NCBI GenBank assembly: GCA_009843525.1 | Contig: VYDH01000020.1 | Coordinates: 124,001-188,000, forward strand | Length of the DNA stretch: 64,000 nucleotides | DNA from: Acidimicrobiales bacterium | GTDB lineage: Bacteria > Actinomycetota > Acidimicrobiia > Acidimicrobiales > Poriferisodalaceae | Direction: 5' to 3' | Part shown: positions 6,970 through 15,714 of the stretch, piece after piece | How the letters are laid out: the number at the start of each line of letters is the position of its first letter | Numbering within the stretch: position 1 is the stretch's first letter | Notes under the pieces: model-generated | Seen by the model: the letters and a program-made list of their open reading frames with translations, nothing else | The model's database searches: none | Told to the model about the DNA's origin: nothing | Made by a program: the position numbers and the translations under genes

Positions 6970-8355
6970 GGGCGCGACTCTCGCGCGTTTCGCGTTGGCG
7001 TGCAAGAGAACGAACGCTCGCCCATGCGACTGCTGTTCCGAGGTGGGCCGTTCGTGTTGGCTGGCGGGGCTGTGGGTGGGTGCCGGGGCTGTCGGGCGGG
7101 GATTGCCCCACGGCGCTACAGCGGCTCGCTGAGCGGCCCGGCAGCCGCGTCCTGCCTCCTGATGGTGCCGTTCGGCTCGCAGCACCCCCCAGACGGCAGC
7201 GAGGCGTGGCACAAGGCAACCTCATGGCATTGGCGCGGTTGGGGGGCATGGTGATGGCACCGCAGGGCCGAAGCGCAGCTCGGCCGACCGTTGGGGGAGT
7301 CTCGGCTCTCTGACCTGTTTCGGTTTCTGGTTGCTTCGTGACCAGAGACTCGGGGCGGGCGATGAGCGCTGGCGGCGGCTTGGGCGCTGGCGTTGCAGGC
7401 TCTCGGCTGGCTGGCCGGGGTGCCGGTCCGGCGGCGGGCGAGGCTCCCCGGCCGACTGCCGCGACGGGTGGCAGCGCTGCAGCGGGCGCGACGGTTCGGC
7501 GCACGTCGGCGGTTCGTGGCTAGCGGGCCGTCGTGGCCAGGGCGAGGCGCTGGGCGGCTGCGCTCGAGCGTGCCTGTCGCGGCTGGGCTGTCAGCGCCGG
7601 GCGGCGCGTCGCGCGGCCCGTTGGGGTGGCACCCGTGCCGGTGCGCTGTGGCTGTCCGCAGACGTGCGGCCGTGGACACTCGCAGCCGTCGGCTGCCCCG
7701 AACGCCACAAGCCGCCCCAACGCCGCTGACGGTTGCGGCCCGACGCCGACGCGGCAGCAGCGCGCGGGCTTGACGGGTTGCCGTCTCTCGGCCATGCCGA
7801 CATACGGGGCCGACCGGCCAAGCCGGGACACACGACGGGCACAGACGCGCAGCCGGGCGCGGGTGCGGGCAGCGTCGCCGTCTCGTCGACACCGGGCGCG
7901 TCGTGCCGATAGCCCCCGCTGCGGGCAGTGTCAGCGGGCGGTGTCGCGCTCAGCGAGCTGTCCCGCCCGCACCCTGGGGCGATGCCGACGCCACTCGGTT
8001 GCAGCGCCGTGCCGCGCTCAGATGGCATCCGCCGCGGGGATCGCCGCCCGCCGTTCGCGCCCGCGCCGAGCCGGGAGTGTCGCCGTTCACCGCCCGAGCG
8101 CCCGTCTGTGCGGTCCGCTCAGCGGCCCGTCGCCCGGCTGCCCCAACACTGCCCGCCACGGCCGCCCGCAGCACCTCGCAGCGCTGCCCGTGCGGAACCG
8201 CTGCGCGTTCGCAGCCGCAGCGCGCCGGGCGGTTCGCTCAGCGGCCCGCCAGCCGTCACCGCAGCGCCCCAGGTTTCTCAGAATGTTCCGTGTCAGGGTT
8301 CTTGAGACAGGGTTTTGTTTGTCCCTGATCTGAAGGAGAACTCGATGGGCCGCCG

Positions 8356-8450
8356 GTGGTGGTGGAGCGGCGCAGGGTGGTGGACGCGGTCTTCTGTGTG
8401 GCTGCGACGGGCTGTCAGTGGCGTGCGCTGCCTGTGAGATACCCGAACTT
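8356..8450 (+). pseudogene. IS5-family transposase N-terminal remnant
   Basis: The translation VVERRRVVDAVFCVAATGCQ followed by WRALPVRYPNF matches the start of the DUF4096/IS5-type transposase domain, where R..vlDAifYvlrtGCQWR-LP-d-Pp is conserved. Similarity stops at about 8450 and the frame runs into unrelated sequence and 30-bp repeats. Upstream, ttgagacagggttttgtttgtcc (8301-8323) may be a remnant of a terminal repeat. This is a short fragment of an element otherwise lost. Confidence 0.7.
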
Positions 8451-8482
8451 CATGGCGCGCAGCCTACGAAAAAGAACTCAGT

Positions 8483-8550
8483 CGCGGCCGAGTCTGCTGC
8501 GCCGCGATTACCCGCGGCCGAGTCTGCTGCGCCGCTGTCAGCCGCGGCCG
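8483..8550. repeat. 30-bp tandem repeat at the 3' end of the SDR gene
   Basis: cgcggccgagtctgctgcgccgc occurs at 8483-8505 and 8513-8535 (30-bp period), and its first eight bases occur again at 8543-8550, which is the coding end of the neighbouring minus-strand SDR gene (VGRG-stop). The repeat thus appears to have grown out of the gene's last codons. Confidence 0.75.
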
Positions 8551-9281
8551 ACGAGCGGCATGCCGTTGGCCATCACGGTCATGGTGAGCACGTTGGTGTC
8601 GGCGGGCAGTTCGGCCATGTAGAGCACAGCACGGGCCACGTCGTCGACATCCATCAGCGGCTCGGCACGGATGCTGCCGTCGGCCTGGGGAACGCCCGTG
8701 GCCATCGGGGCCGTCAAGGGCGACTCGGCGTTGCCGATGTCGATCTGGCCGACGGTGATTCCGTGATCCCGCCCTTCCAGCGACAGGGCCTTGGTGAGCC
8801 CGGTGATGGCATGTTTCGTGGCCGTATACGGGGAAGAGTGCGGCCGGGGAGTCTGTGCCGACACTGATCCGTTGTTGATGATCCGTCCGCCGGAGGGCTG
8901 CTGGCGCTTCATCTGCGCGAACGCGGCGCGGGCGCACAGCCACGAACCGGTCAGGTTCACCCCGACCGTGGCTATCCAGTCGTCGATCGGCAGCTCGTCC
9001 ACCGGCACCGGGCGGGTACCCATGCCGGCGTTGTTGAACAGCAGGTCCACACGACCGAACTGTTCGACGGCGGCGGCGAACAAGGCGTCCACGTCAGAAG
9101 GATCAGACACATCTGAGGTCACGGCAAGGGCGTCGGCAGCGCACTGATCCACCACCTCGTCAAGCAGCTCCCGGCGGCGACCGCACACGACGGTTTTCCA
9201 GCCGGCTTCCGAGAGTGCCAGTGCGCACGCCCGACCGATGCCGGTGCCGCCGCCAGTAATGACCGCCACCCGGTCGCTCAT
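8538..9281 (-). CDS. Short-chain dehydrogenase/reductase (SDR)
   Basis: 247 aa, started at the ATG giving MSDRVAVITGGGTGIGRA, which has the SD AAGGAGCACAACG; the upstream in-frame ATG at 9326 adds 15 residues inside glnS. Cofactor motif TGGGTGIG at ~9-16, NNAG at ~78-81, catalytic Ser in NNGSVSAQ and the YTATK pair (Tyr/Lys) near residue 150 make it a classical SDR using NAD(P)H. No substrate can be assigned. The start codon overlaps the stop of glnS as ATGA (9278-9281), so it is translationally coupled to the upstream gene and lies third in the SCO6745-glnS-SDR operon. Confidence 0.9.
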   Translation of the reverse strand: MSDRVAVITGGGTGIGRACALALSEAGWKTVVCGRRRELLDEVVDQCAADALAVTSDVSDPSDVDALFAAAVEQFGRVDLLFNNAGMGTRPVPVDELPIDDWIATVGVNLTGSWLCARAAFAQMKRQQPSGGRIINNGSVSAQTPRPHSSPYTATKHAITGLTKALSLEGRDHGITVGQIDIGNAESPLTAPMATGVPQADGSIRAEPLMDVDDVARAVLYMAELPADTNVLTMTVMANGMPLVGRG

Positions 9282-11053
9282 CGTTGTGCTCCTTGTTGTT
9301 GTCGGCGCTTCTGGATGTTTGCCCACTCGTCACGCAAGCCGACGGTGCGGTGGAAGAGCCGCGGCGCGGAGCTGCCTGGCTCTGCATTGCCCGCAGCAGC
9401 ATTGTCGGCACAGAAGTAGCCGAGCCGTTCGAATTGCACCACCTGGCCGGGAGCGATATCGGTGACTGCGGGTTCGGCAACCCCGGTGCAGACCTCGCGC
9501 GAGTTCGGATGCAAGTCGTCGAGCGGATCACCGGTGCGTTCGCCCGGGAGCTCAGTGTCGAAGAGTCGCTCGTACAGTGCCGCTTCGATGGGCACGGCGT
9601 GCGCGGCACTGACCCAATGGATGGTGGCCTTGACTTTGCGACCGTCTGGGGCCTGACCGCTGGAAGTCTCGGGGTCATAGGTGCAGCGCACCTCGGTCAC
9701 CCTTCCGCCGGCGTCGGTCACGGCGTCGATACAGCGCACGAAGTAGCCCGCGCGCAGCCGCACCTCGCGTCCTGGCACCAGCCGGAAGTACTTGGGCGGC
9801 GCCTCCAGCCGGAAATCGTCCTGCTCGATCCACAATTCGCCGCTGAACGGCACCTGCCTAGTGCCTGCCGACTGATCCTCGGGATTGTTGACAGCCTCCC
9901 GGTACTCGACGAGCGGATTCCCGTCATCGTCGGTCGGCCAGTTCGTGATCACCAGCTTCAGCGGTCGCAGCACGGCCATCCGTCGTGGCGCGGTGGCGTT
10001 CAACTCGGTGCGCACGAACGATTCGAGCAGCTCGGGTGCGTGCCGGCTGTTAGTACGCGCCACGCCGATGAAGCCGCAAAAGTCCCGAATGGCCGCGGGG
10101 GGATAGCCGCGTCTCCGCAGCGCCCGCAGCGTCGGCAAGCGAGGATCGTCCCAGCCGTCCACATGACCATCCTCCACGAGACGGCGGAGGACTCGTTTCG
10201 AGGTGATCGTGTTGGTCAGTTCCAGGCGGGCAAATTCGGTCTGATGCGGGCGGTCGCCTGCATAGTCCAACTCGGCGAGCGGCAGGTGTTCCAGGTACCA
10301 GTCGTACAGCGCACGGTTGTCGCGGAACTCCAGCGTGCACAGCGAATGCGTGACGCCTTCGATCGCATCGCCCTGACCGTGGGCCCAGTCATAAGTGGGG
10401 TAGATGCACCACCGGTCGCCTTGCCGGTAGTGATGCTGGTGACGGATGCGGTACATCACCGGGTCTCGCATCTGCATGTTCTCGTGCTGCATGTCGATAC
10501 GGGCCCGCAGCACCCGGCTGCCTTGCGGGTGCTGGCCGACCGCCATCTCCCGGAACAGACGCAAGTTCTCGTCCACAGGACGGTCCCGGAACGGGCTGTC
10601 TGTTCCCGGCTGGCCGAAGCCTCCTCGCCCGGCCGAGATGGCCTCCGCATCCTGATCGTCGACGTATGCGAGCCCTCGGCTGATCAGCAGCTCCGCCCAG
10701 TCGTAGAGCTGATCGAAGTAGTCGGAGGCGAAGCGGATTTCCTGCGGCTCGAATCCGAGCCAGGCCACGTCGGCGATGATGGCGTCGACGTACTCGGGAC
10801 TCTCGGTGGCAGGGTTCGTGTCGTCGAATCGCAGAAAGCAGCGCCCGCCGGACTCTGCCGCAACGGTGAAGTCGAGGCAGATTGCCTTCGCATGACCGAT
10901 GTGGAGATACCCGTTCGGTTCCGGCGGGAAGCGCGTCTGGACACGGCCCCCGAATCGGCCTGAGGCCGTGTCCGCGGCGACGAGGTCACGGATGAAGTCA
11001 CTCCCACTGTTCTCGCCCGGGTTCGAGGATCCCGCGGCGGATCGATCAGGCAC
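9278..11053 (-). CDS. glnS: Glutaminyl-tRNA synthetase
   Basis: 591 aa, GTG start. A class I aminoacyl-tRNA synthetase of the GlnRS/GluRS group: RFPPEPNGYLHIGHAKAI carries the HIGH signature at about residues 52-55, and TSKR in LTNTITSKRVLRR is the KMSKS-equivalent loop. The catalytic domain has DDTNP and the PTYDWAHGQGDAIEGVTHSLCTLEF block characteristic of GlnRS rather than GluRS (GVTHSLCTLEFRD). The C-terminal ~230 residues are the two beta-barrel anticodon-binding domain (LWIEQDDF, PKYFRLVPGREVRLR). It charges tRNA-Gln directly. Many actinobacteria lack this gene and use the GatCAB route. It starts 6 bases after the SCO6745 stop and overlaps the SDR start. Confidence 0.95.
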   Translation of the reverse strand: MPDRSAAGSSNPGENSGSDFIRDLVAADTASGRFGGRVQTRFPPEPNGYLHIGHAKAICLDFTVAAESGGRCFLRFDDTNPATESPEYVDAIIADVAWLGFEPQEIRFASDYFDQLYDWAELLISRGLAYVDDQDAEAISAGRGGFGQPGTDSPFRDRPVDENLRLFREMAVGQHPQGSRVLRARIDMQHENMQMRDPVMYRIRHQHHYRQGDRWCIYPTYDWAHGQGDAIEGVTHSLCTLEFRDNRALYDWYLEHLPLAELDYAGDRPHQTEFARLELTNTITSKRVLRRLVEDGHVDGWDDPRLPTLRALRRRGYPPAAIRDFCGFIGVARTNSRHAPELLESFVRTELNATAPRRMAVLRPLKLVITNWPTDDDGNPLVEYREAVNNPEDQSAGTRQVPFSGELWIEQDDFRLEAPPKYFRLVPGREVRLRAGYFVRCIDAVTDAGGRVTEVRCTYDPETSSGQAPDGRKVKATIHWVSAAHAVPIEAALYERLFDTELPGERTGDPLDDLHPNSREVCTGVAEPAVTDIAPGQVVQFERLGYFCADNAAAGNAEPGSSAPRLFHRTVGLRDEWANIQKRRQQQGAQR

Positions 11054-11059
11054 AGGGGC

Positions 11060-11956
11060 TCAGGCGTCGACCGTGACGTGCGGCGGCGGCCACGTCCCAG
11101 AGACGGTGCCGGTCGCCACCAGGTAGTCCATCACGCGTTCCAGCTGACCCAGCAGCGCTTCGAGATCGCCGGCATCGAGTGCTTCGGCCGCTGCCAGCGA
11201 GAGGCGATCGGTCTCGGCCTCGACCGAGCGGCGGGCGGCGTTGCCTTCGTCGGTTTGGGTGCCCTCGTCGGTGATCCAGCCGCGCTCGACGAGCCGGGCA
11301 CAGGCGGCGTCCCATTCATCCAGCGTCCAGCCGCGGATCTTCTGGATGGTGGCGCCATTGCCGTGCCCGCCGCTGGTCATCATGACGTGACACTCAACCG
11401 CATCCAGGTTTCCTGCGGCCAGAGCAATGTTGTGAGCATCGAAGCGGAACTCCCGCAGCAGCGTGCAGCCGTGCCACAGGTCCATAGTGGCATCGCCGCC
11501 GTCCTCGCTGGGCCAGGGCTGCTGTGCCCAGGCGCCGTAGAGGGGCCGTGCGCCGGCAGGCAGGTCGGCGGTGAAGCTGCGCAGCGCCGCTGCAGCACCG
11601 GCGATGTCGGCAGGCTCGGGGTAGTCGCCCAGCGCGCGACCCATGGACGCGGTGGTGAGCTCGCGGTAGCGGGCCAGCACCGCATCGGGCTCCATGACGT
11701 CCCAGCATCCAGGCACCGCTCGGGAAACCATGCGCGGCGCGAAGTTGTAGAAGACCGACGTCACGGTGGGAGCGCTCACGGCGCCCATGGGGGCGGATCG
11801 GTAGGCAAAGTACGCATGCCACCAGCCCTTGAATCCGTCGTCGTTGAATCCGTAGATCTCCGGTGAGTAATAGGCCACCGTGTGGATGGGCTCGACGAAC
11901 CGCCCCAGCCGCCGGATCGGGCTGCGACGGTCCTCGCTGCGGGGGATCTCGCCCAT
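11060..11956 (-). CDS. SCO6745-family protein
   Basis: 298 aa, ATG start with SD GAGGAG. The N-terminal LEPIHTVAYYSPE-like segment (FVEPIHTVAYYSPEIYGF), GWWHAYFAYRSAPMG, and VFYNFAPRMVSRAVPGCWD follow the pattern of the SCO6745 family, conserved in actinobacteria and resembling a winged-helix MarR-like fold. The C-terminal half contains the HGNGATIQKIRGWTLDEWDAA segment that is the family's helix-turn-helix-like region. Its biochemical role is not established. It is the first gene of an operon with glnS and the SDR, and it is divergent from the SRPBCC gene across a 163-bp region that must hold both promoters. Confidence 0.8.
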   Translation of the reverse strand: MGEIPRSEDRRSPIRRLGRFVEPIHTVAYYSPEIYGFNDDGFKGWWHAYFAYRSAPMGAVSAPTVTSVFYNFAPRMVSRAVPGCWDVMEPDAVLARYRELTTASMGRALGDYPEPADIAGAAAALRSFTADLPAGARPLYGAWAQQPWPSEDGGDATMDLWHGCTLLREFRFDAHNIALAAGNLDAVECHVMMTSGGHGNGATIQKIRGWTLDEWDAACARLVERGWITDEGTQTDEGNAARRSVEAETDRLSLAAAEALDAGDLEALLGQLERVMDYLVATGTVSGTWPPPHVTVDA

Positions 11957-12119
11957 GTGTGCTCCTCGGACCTGTGACTCTCGTGCGTCGATGCCTGCGG
12001 GCGGCTACACGACCCGCCTGAGGTGGCCGCCATGGTATGGCCCGAGACTTCGAGACGCGATGCTCGTCGTGGGACACCAGCCCGAACCCACTCGACGGGG
12101 CCGCACTACGGTTCGTGCT

Positions 12120-12590
12120 ATGACCGTTCATGGAATGCAGCACGAGACGAGTGTGGAAATCGCTGCGTCTCCGCAGGCCGTCTACGACCTGGTGTCCGAT
12201 GTGACCCGGATGGGGGAGTGGAGCCCCGAGAACGTCGGAGCCGACTGGACGGGCGGAACGCCTGGCACCGAAGGCTCGACCTTCGAGGGTCACAACCGAA
12301 TCGGCGAACGCGAATGGAGCGTGCCCTGCACGGTCACCGTGGCACAGCCGCAGGAGTGCTTCGAATGGGTGACTCGGCCGGGCGATCCTGAAGGCCCGTA
12401 TGTGCGCTGGACCTATCGCATGGCACCTGCTGATACCGGCGGCACATCGCTGACCGAAGTCTGGGACGTGCTCTCGCTGCCGCCGACGCTCCAGCCACTC
12501 AGTGCCGAGCAGCTCGCAGCACGGGCGGACGTTGTGCGTGCCGGCATGGCCGAGACACTCGCCGCCATCAAGGCCACCGCCGAGTCATAG
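12120..12590 (+). CDS. SRPBCC/START-like polyketide-cyclase family protein
   Basis: 156 aa, started at the ATG giving MTVHGMQHETSVEIAASPQA; the longer in-frame extension overlaps the divergent promoter region and has no family similarity. The pattern E-I-A-A-S-P-Q-A-V-Y-D-L-V-S-D-V-T-R-M-G-E-W-S-P and the long C-terminal helix (EQLAARADVVRAGMAETL) are those of the SRPBCC helix-grip fold that forms a deep hydrophobic ligand pocket. Members bind lipids, polyketides or hormones or act as cyclases. No ligand is indicated here. It is followed 27 bases later by the DUF1761 gene on the same strand. Confidence 0.85.
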   Translation: MTVHGMQHETSVEIAASPQAVYDLVSDVTRMGEWSPENVGADWTGGTPGTEGSTFEGHNRIGEREWSVPCTVTVAQPQECFEWVTRPGDPEGPYVRWTYRMAPADTGGTSLTEVWDVLSLPPTLQPLSAEQLAARADVVRAGMAETLAAIKATAES

Positions 12591-12617
12591 CTCGTCCGGG
12601 AGTTTGGGAGGACGCAC

Positions 12618-13043
12618 ATGGATGCGATGGACCTGGGGAACCTGAACTGGTGGGCGATCGTCGTGGCGATCGTGTTCAACCAGGTACTCGGTGCCGCCTG
12701 GTACAGCACGCTGGCCAAGCCGTGGATGGCCGAAGTCGGGCTGACCGACGAGGACATGGAGGCGATGAAGGGCACACCGCGCCAGTGGTACCCCTACGTG
12801 CTGGCGATCGTGCTGGCATTCGTCTTCACGCTGGCGCTGGCGCTGCTGGGCCAAGGTCTCGATGTCGATTCGTTCGGCGAGGGCCTCGGACTGGGCGTGC
12901 TGGCCGCGGTGGGCTTCGTCGTCACCTCCAACGGCATCAACTACGCCTTCGAGGGCCGCAGTGTCCGGTTGCTCGCGATCAACGCCGGCTACCCGTTGGT
13001 CTCCTACAGCGTCATCGGCGTGCTGCTGGCGCTGTGGCAATAG
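12618..13043 (+). CDS. DUF1761 integral membrane protein
   Basis: 141 aa with a strong SD (GGGAGGACGC) before the ATG. Four hydrophobic helices are visible at about 11-30, 58-78, 92-112 and 120-140. The pattern NWWAIVVAIVFNQVLGAAWYS near the N-terminus and the short acidic loop between helices 1 and 2 (GLTDEDMEAMKGTPRQW) are typical of DUF1761 proteins, small membrane proteins of unknown function widespread in actinobacteria. No catalytic or transport motif is seen. It probably shares a transcript with the SRPBCC gene and ends 46 bases from a convergent gene. Confidence 0.85.
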   Translation: MDAMDLGNLNWWAIVVAIVFNQVLGAAWYSTLAKPWMAEVGLTDEDMEAMKGTPRQWYPYVLAIVLAFVFTLALALLGQGLDVDSFGEGLGLGVLAAVGFVVTSNGINYAFEGRSVRLLAINAGYPLVSYSVIGVLLALWQ

Positions 13044-13089
13044 CCCAGCGCTTGGGCTGCAGGGCCCGCACCCGCTCAGGCCGGCGTGG

Positions 13090-14661
13090 TCACCGACCGG
13101 CGATGTGGCGGAAGGCTGAGTACTTGGGCTGATCGATCGCCACTTGGTGTGCGGCCGAGGTGCGCAGGTAGTCCGCTAGACCGGGTTCGTCCAGCGGCAT
13201 CGAGCCGTCCCGCAGCGCGTGCACGAGCTTCCAGCGCAAGGCAGTCACCTGCTCGGCGACTGCAGCGTCCCCCGAGCGCCCTGAGTTTGCCGGCAGTGCC
13301 GCGTCGCCTACCAGAGCGGTGAGCCGGTCGAGCTCGTAACGATGCAGCTGCGGGCCGATCAGGCGTTCCCGCAGCGCGATGTCGATCGAGTTGCCAGCCA
13401 CGAGAGCGAGGAAGTTCGTGCGTCCCTCGGTGGCTTGGCGGACCTCGCCGTGCAGGAAGTCGCGCACGCTCTCGAGCAGCTCGTCCATGCGGGGCATGTC
13501 GCCTGCCGCGGCATGTGCGGCAGCACTGGTGTGGCTGCCCCCAAGCGCCGACGGCTCGCTCGGCCGGCGGCCGAAGTCGGGTTCGAGGAGACCAAGTTCA
13601 GACACGGCGGGGAGGAATTCGACAGGCCCGGGAATGATGAGGTTCACGCAGTCGAGCTGGCACTCCGAGCTGCGCCGGCCGATGCCGGGCCGCTCCACAG
13701 TGGCATCGGAGCCGATCCGGTAGCGATCAGCCATGCCGAGGCAGCCCACCGCCCACCAGAACGAGCCGAACACCTCCCAGTACTGCACACGGTCCCGATC
13801 GACAGGGTGACCGGCCACGCTCTCATATCCGGCGAACAGATCCTCGTAGTGCCCGAAACCGCCGACCGGCAAGTGTCGCTGCCCGAAGCGCCATGAGTTG
13901 GTGCACATCCATCCCAGGTCACGCATCGGATCGCCAATGTGGGCCGTTTCCCAGTCGAGCACAGCGATCAGGCCCTCGTCGGCATCCACCATGACGTTGC
14001 CGTTGCGGAAGTCGTTGTGCACCAACGTGAGTTCGACCGGCCCGCGGCCTTCCAACTGCTCGGTGAGCCACCGACCCGCGAAGTCGATCATCGGCTGAGG
14101 AGTGGGCATCTCCCTGTAGCGGTCCCACGACTCGACCAGGTACTCACCTGGATCGACCCTGCGCAACGCGTCCGCCAAGCCGGTCGCCTCCAGATCGATG
14201 CCGTGGATGCGTGCCATTTCCTGCCCGCACTGGAAGGCCAGCCGTGAACGCGCTCCGGCCATCTCTGGCGCTCGAGCGATGCGGGCACCCAAGGTCACGC
14301 CGTCCAGCCATTCCATGAGGAACCCTGCGCCGATGCCGTCAGCGTCCTGCAGCACGTACAGCACCTCGGGTTCGGGAACGCCGGCCGAGCGGGCCGTGCT
14401 CATGCACAGCGCCTCAGCTGCCACGCCCGTGACGTTGTCGCCCTCACGATCTTCGCCGTCAGGCCCCCGGCGCAGGCAGATGTCGAAGGTGACCGCAGCA
14501 TCCGACATACGGCGACAGCGCAGCCGGTACGTCTCCATGCTGGCGCCGCCGCTCAGGCGTTCAGCGTCCTCCAAACGAGCGCAATCGGATATCTTGCGGC
14601 GCACTGCCGCATCAAGCGCGTCGAAGAAGTCCGGCAACCGATGCTGGCCTTCGCCGGTCAT
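13090..14661 (-). CDS. Phosphotransferase (APH-like) fused to a DUF6285 domain
   Basis: 523 aa. Residues ~1-360 are an aminoglycoside-phosphotransferase-like kinase fold: nucleotide-binding region RLSGGASMETYRL, catalytic loop LVHNDFRNGNVMVD (Asp and Asn, about 215-228) and metal-binding VLDWETAHIGDP. This is the acyl-CoA-dehydrogenase-associated type (ACAD10-like) rather than an antibiotic-resistance enzyme. Residues ~385-523 (MDELLESVRDFLHGEVRQAT...ALRWKLVHALRDGSMPL) match DUF6285, usually a separate small gene next to such kinases. The fusion indicates that the two parts work together, probably phosphorylating a hydroxyacyl intermediate. It starts 45 bases after the end of the PhyH gene, which suggests cotranscription. 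Confidence 0.85.
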   Translation of the reverse strand: MTGEGQHRLPDFFDALDAAVRRKISDCARLEDAERLSGGASMETYRLRCRRMSDAAVTFDICLRRGPDGEDREGDNVTGVAAEALCMSTARSAGVPEPEVLYVLQDADGIGAGFLMEWLDGVTLGARIARAPEMAGARSRLAFQCGQEMARIHGIDLEATGLADALRRVDPGEYLVESWDRYREMPTPQPMIDFAGRWLTEQLEGRGPVELTLVHNDFRNGNVMVDADEGLIAVLDWETAHIGDPMRDLGWMCTNSWRFGQRHLPVGGFGHYEDLFAGYESVAGHPVDRDRVQYWEVFGSFWWAVGCLGMADRYRIGSDATVERPGIGRRSSECQLDCVNLIIPGPVEFLPAVSELGLLEPDFGRRPSEPSALGGSHTSAAAHAAAGDMPRMDELLESVRDFLHGEVRQATEGRTNFLALVAGNSIDIALRERLIGPQLHRYELDRLTALVGDAALPANSGRSGDAAVAEQVTALRWKLVHALRDGSMPLDEPGLADYLRTSAAHQVAIDQPKYSAFRHIAGR

Positions 14662-14706
14662 CGCGCACTTCCGAGGTGGGAATCGGGTCCGGTGCGATCT
14701 GGCAGA

Positions 14707-15612
14707 TCAGCCGTCGGCGTGGTCGCTCTGCTGTGATCCGAAGATCGTCGGCGGGCCCTTGCGGGACCAGTCCGGTGCCCCGTGCATCGTTCGCCCGTCG
14801 ATGGTGAGCATCTGGGATGCCTCTCCGCCGCAGATCCGACCGCCGCTTGAGCCGAGCACGCCGTTGGCGCCGATATGGCTGATGGGGTAGGAGTCGACTG
14901 CTGAATAGGTCTGCAGCAGCAACGGCCTGGGTCGGGGCGAGTTGTTGGGCAGCGAGCCGTGGATCATGCAGCAGTTGTGCACCGTGACCGAGCCCGCCGG
15001 CCCGCCGAGGTACACCACCCGGTCGAGCTCCAGGGCTGCGACGTCGGCATCGGCCATCGACCCCGCCCAGGCCCCGTCGGGCGCGTACTGGTCGAACAGC
15101 GGACCGCGGTGGCTGCCGGGCAGCACGCCCATCGGGGACATCTCGGCATCGACATCTTCGAGATACACGCCGATGGTCAGCGGCGTGAAGTCGGTGTGAG
15201 GCCAGAATTGGATGTCCTGGTGCCATTTCACTTCCTCGCCGCCGTCAGACCACTTGAAGTTGAGCTTGGAGTGGTGGTAGCGCACCGGTCCGCCTAGCAG
15301 CGCTGAGGCGAGCTGTGCCGGCGGCCCTTCGAAGGTGAACCGTGCGTATGTCGGATGCTGATCGACCGGCGAGATGAGCCGCCGCAGCCGGGGCGAATCG
15401 GCGGTATGGGTGGGTTCGAGATCGAATACCTTGCCGGAAGCAGTCTCGGCCCGGCTGGTCTCGATGAACCCTGCCGTCACCGACCGAAGCTCGTCGAGCC
15501 AATCTGATCCGACAAAACCGGGCAGGCACAAGTACCCGTTCGCCTCGTAGTCGGCACGCTGGCTGTCCGTGATGACATCGCTGGCGGACGGGGCAACTTC
15601 GGCGAGGGTCAT
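14707..15612 (-). CDS. Phytanoyl-CoA dioxygenase family protein (Fe(II)/2OG oxygenase)
   Basis: 301 aa, started at the ATG giving MTLAEVAPSASDVITD; the longer frame to 15681 runs into the divergent promoter region. The Fe(II) ligands are the HxD pair in KWHQDIQFWPHTDFTP (about residues 150-160) and the distal His in VTVHNCCMIHGS. An Arg in SPRPRPLLLQTYSAVD would bind 2-oxoglutarate. The double-stranded beta-helix core and MSPMGVLPGSHRGPLFD are typical of the PhyH family, which hydroxylates a varied set of substrates using O2 and 2-oxoglutarate. The substrate is unknown. It is divergent from the dihydroorotase-like gene and probably heads a transcript with the phosphotransferase. Confidence 0.88.
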   Translation of the reverse strand: MTLAEVAPSASDVITDSQRADYEANGYLCLPGFVGSDWLDELRSVTAGFIETSRAETASGKVFDLEPTHTADSPRLRRLISPVDQHPTYARFTFEGPPAQLASALLGGPVRYHHSKLNFKWSDGGEEVKWHQDIQFWPHTDFTPLTIGVYLEDVDAEMSPMGVLPGSHRGPLFDQYAPDGAWAGSMADADVAALELDRVVYLGGPAGSVTVHNCCMIHGSLPNNSPRPRPLLLQTYSAVDSYPISHIGANGVLGSSGGRICGGEASQMLTIDGRTMHGAPDWSRKGPPTIFGSQQSDHADG

Positions 15613-15714
15613 GGCACAAACCGTACCGGGCGACGCACTCCCGATTCTGTGGGTGCTGCACGACGCTTGACGACGGAACACCCGCCGTAGCGGCTGGTTG
15701 CTTAGGGTGAGCCG

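Larger units (their letters stand above)
6831..8355. other. 1.5-kb GC-rich stretch without a supportable gene
   Basis: All long frames across this interval give Arg/Ala/Pro/Gly-rich translations on both strands, with no recognisable domain, no credible start with SD, and no codon-position signal that I can see by eye. It contains the inverted repeats described at 6834-6969 and three copies of GGYYCGCTSAGCGGCCCG at 7123-7140, 8112-8129 and 8231-8248, each with the near-palindrome CCGCTCAGCGG at its centre or a variant of it. No tRNA, rRNA or CRISPR pattern was seen. It probably is decayed or non-coding accessory DNA between the insertion sequences. Confidence 0.5.

Noticed and set aside
7116..8333. 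Long Arg/Pro/Ala-rich ORFs on both strands (for example 7116-7892 minus and 7533-8333 plus)
   Set aside because: They overlap each other, lack SD and domain patterns, and have the composition of chance translations of GC-rich DNA.
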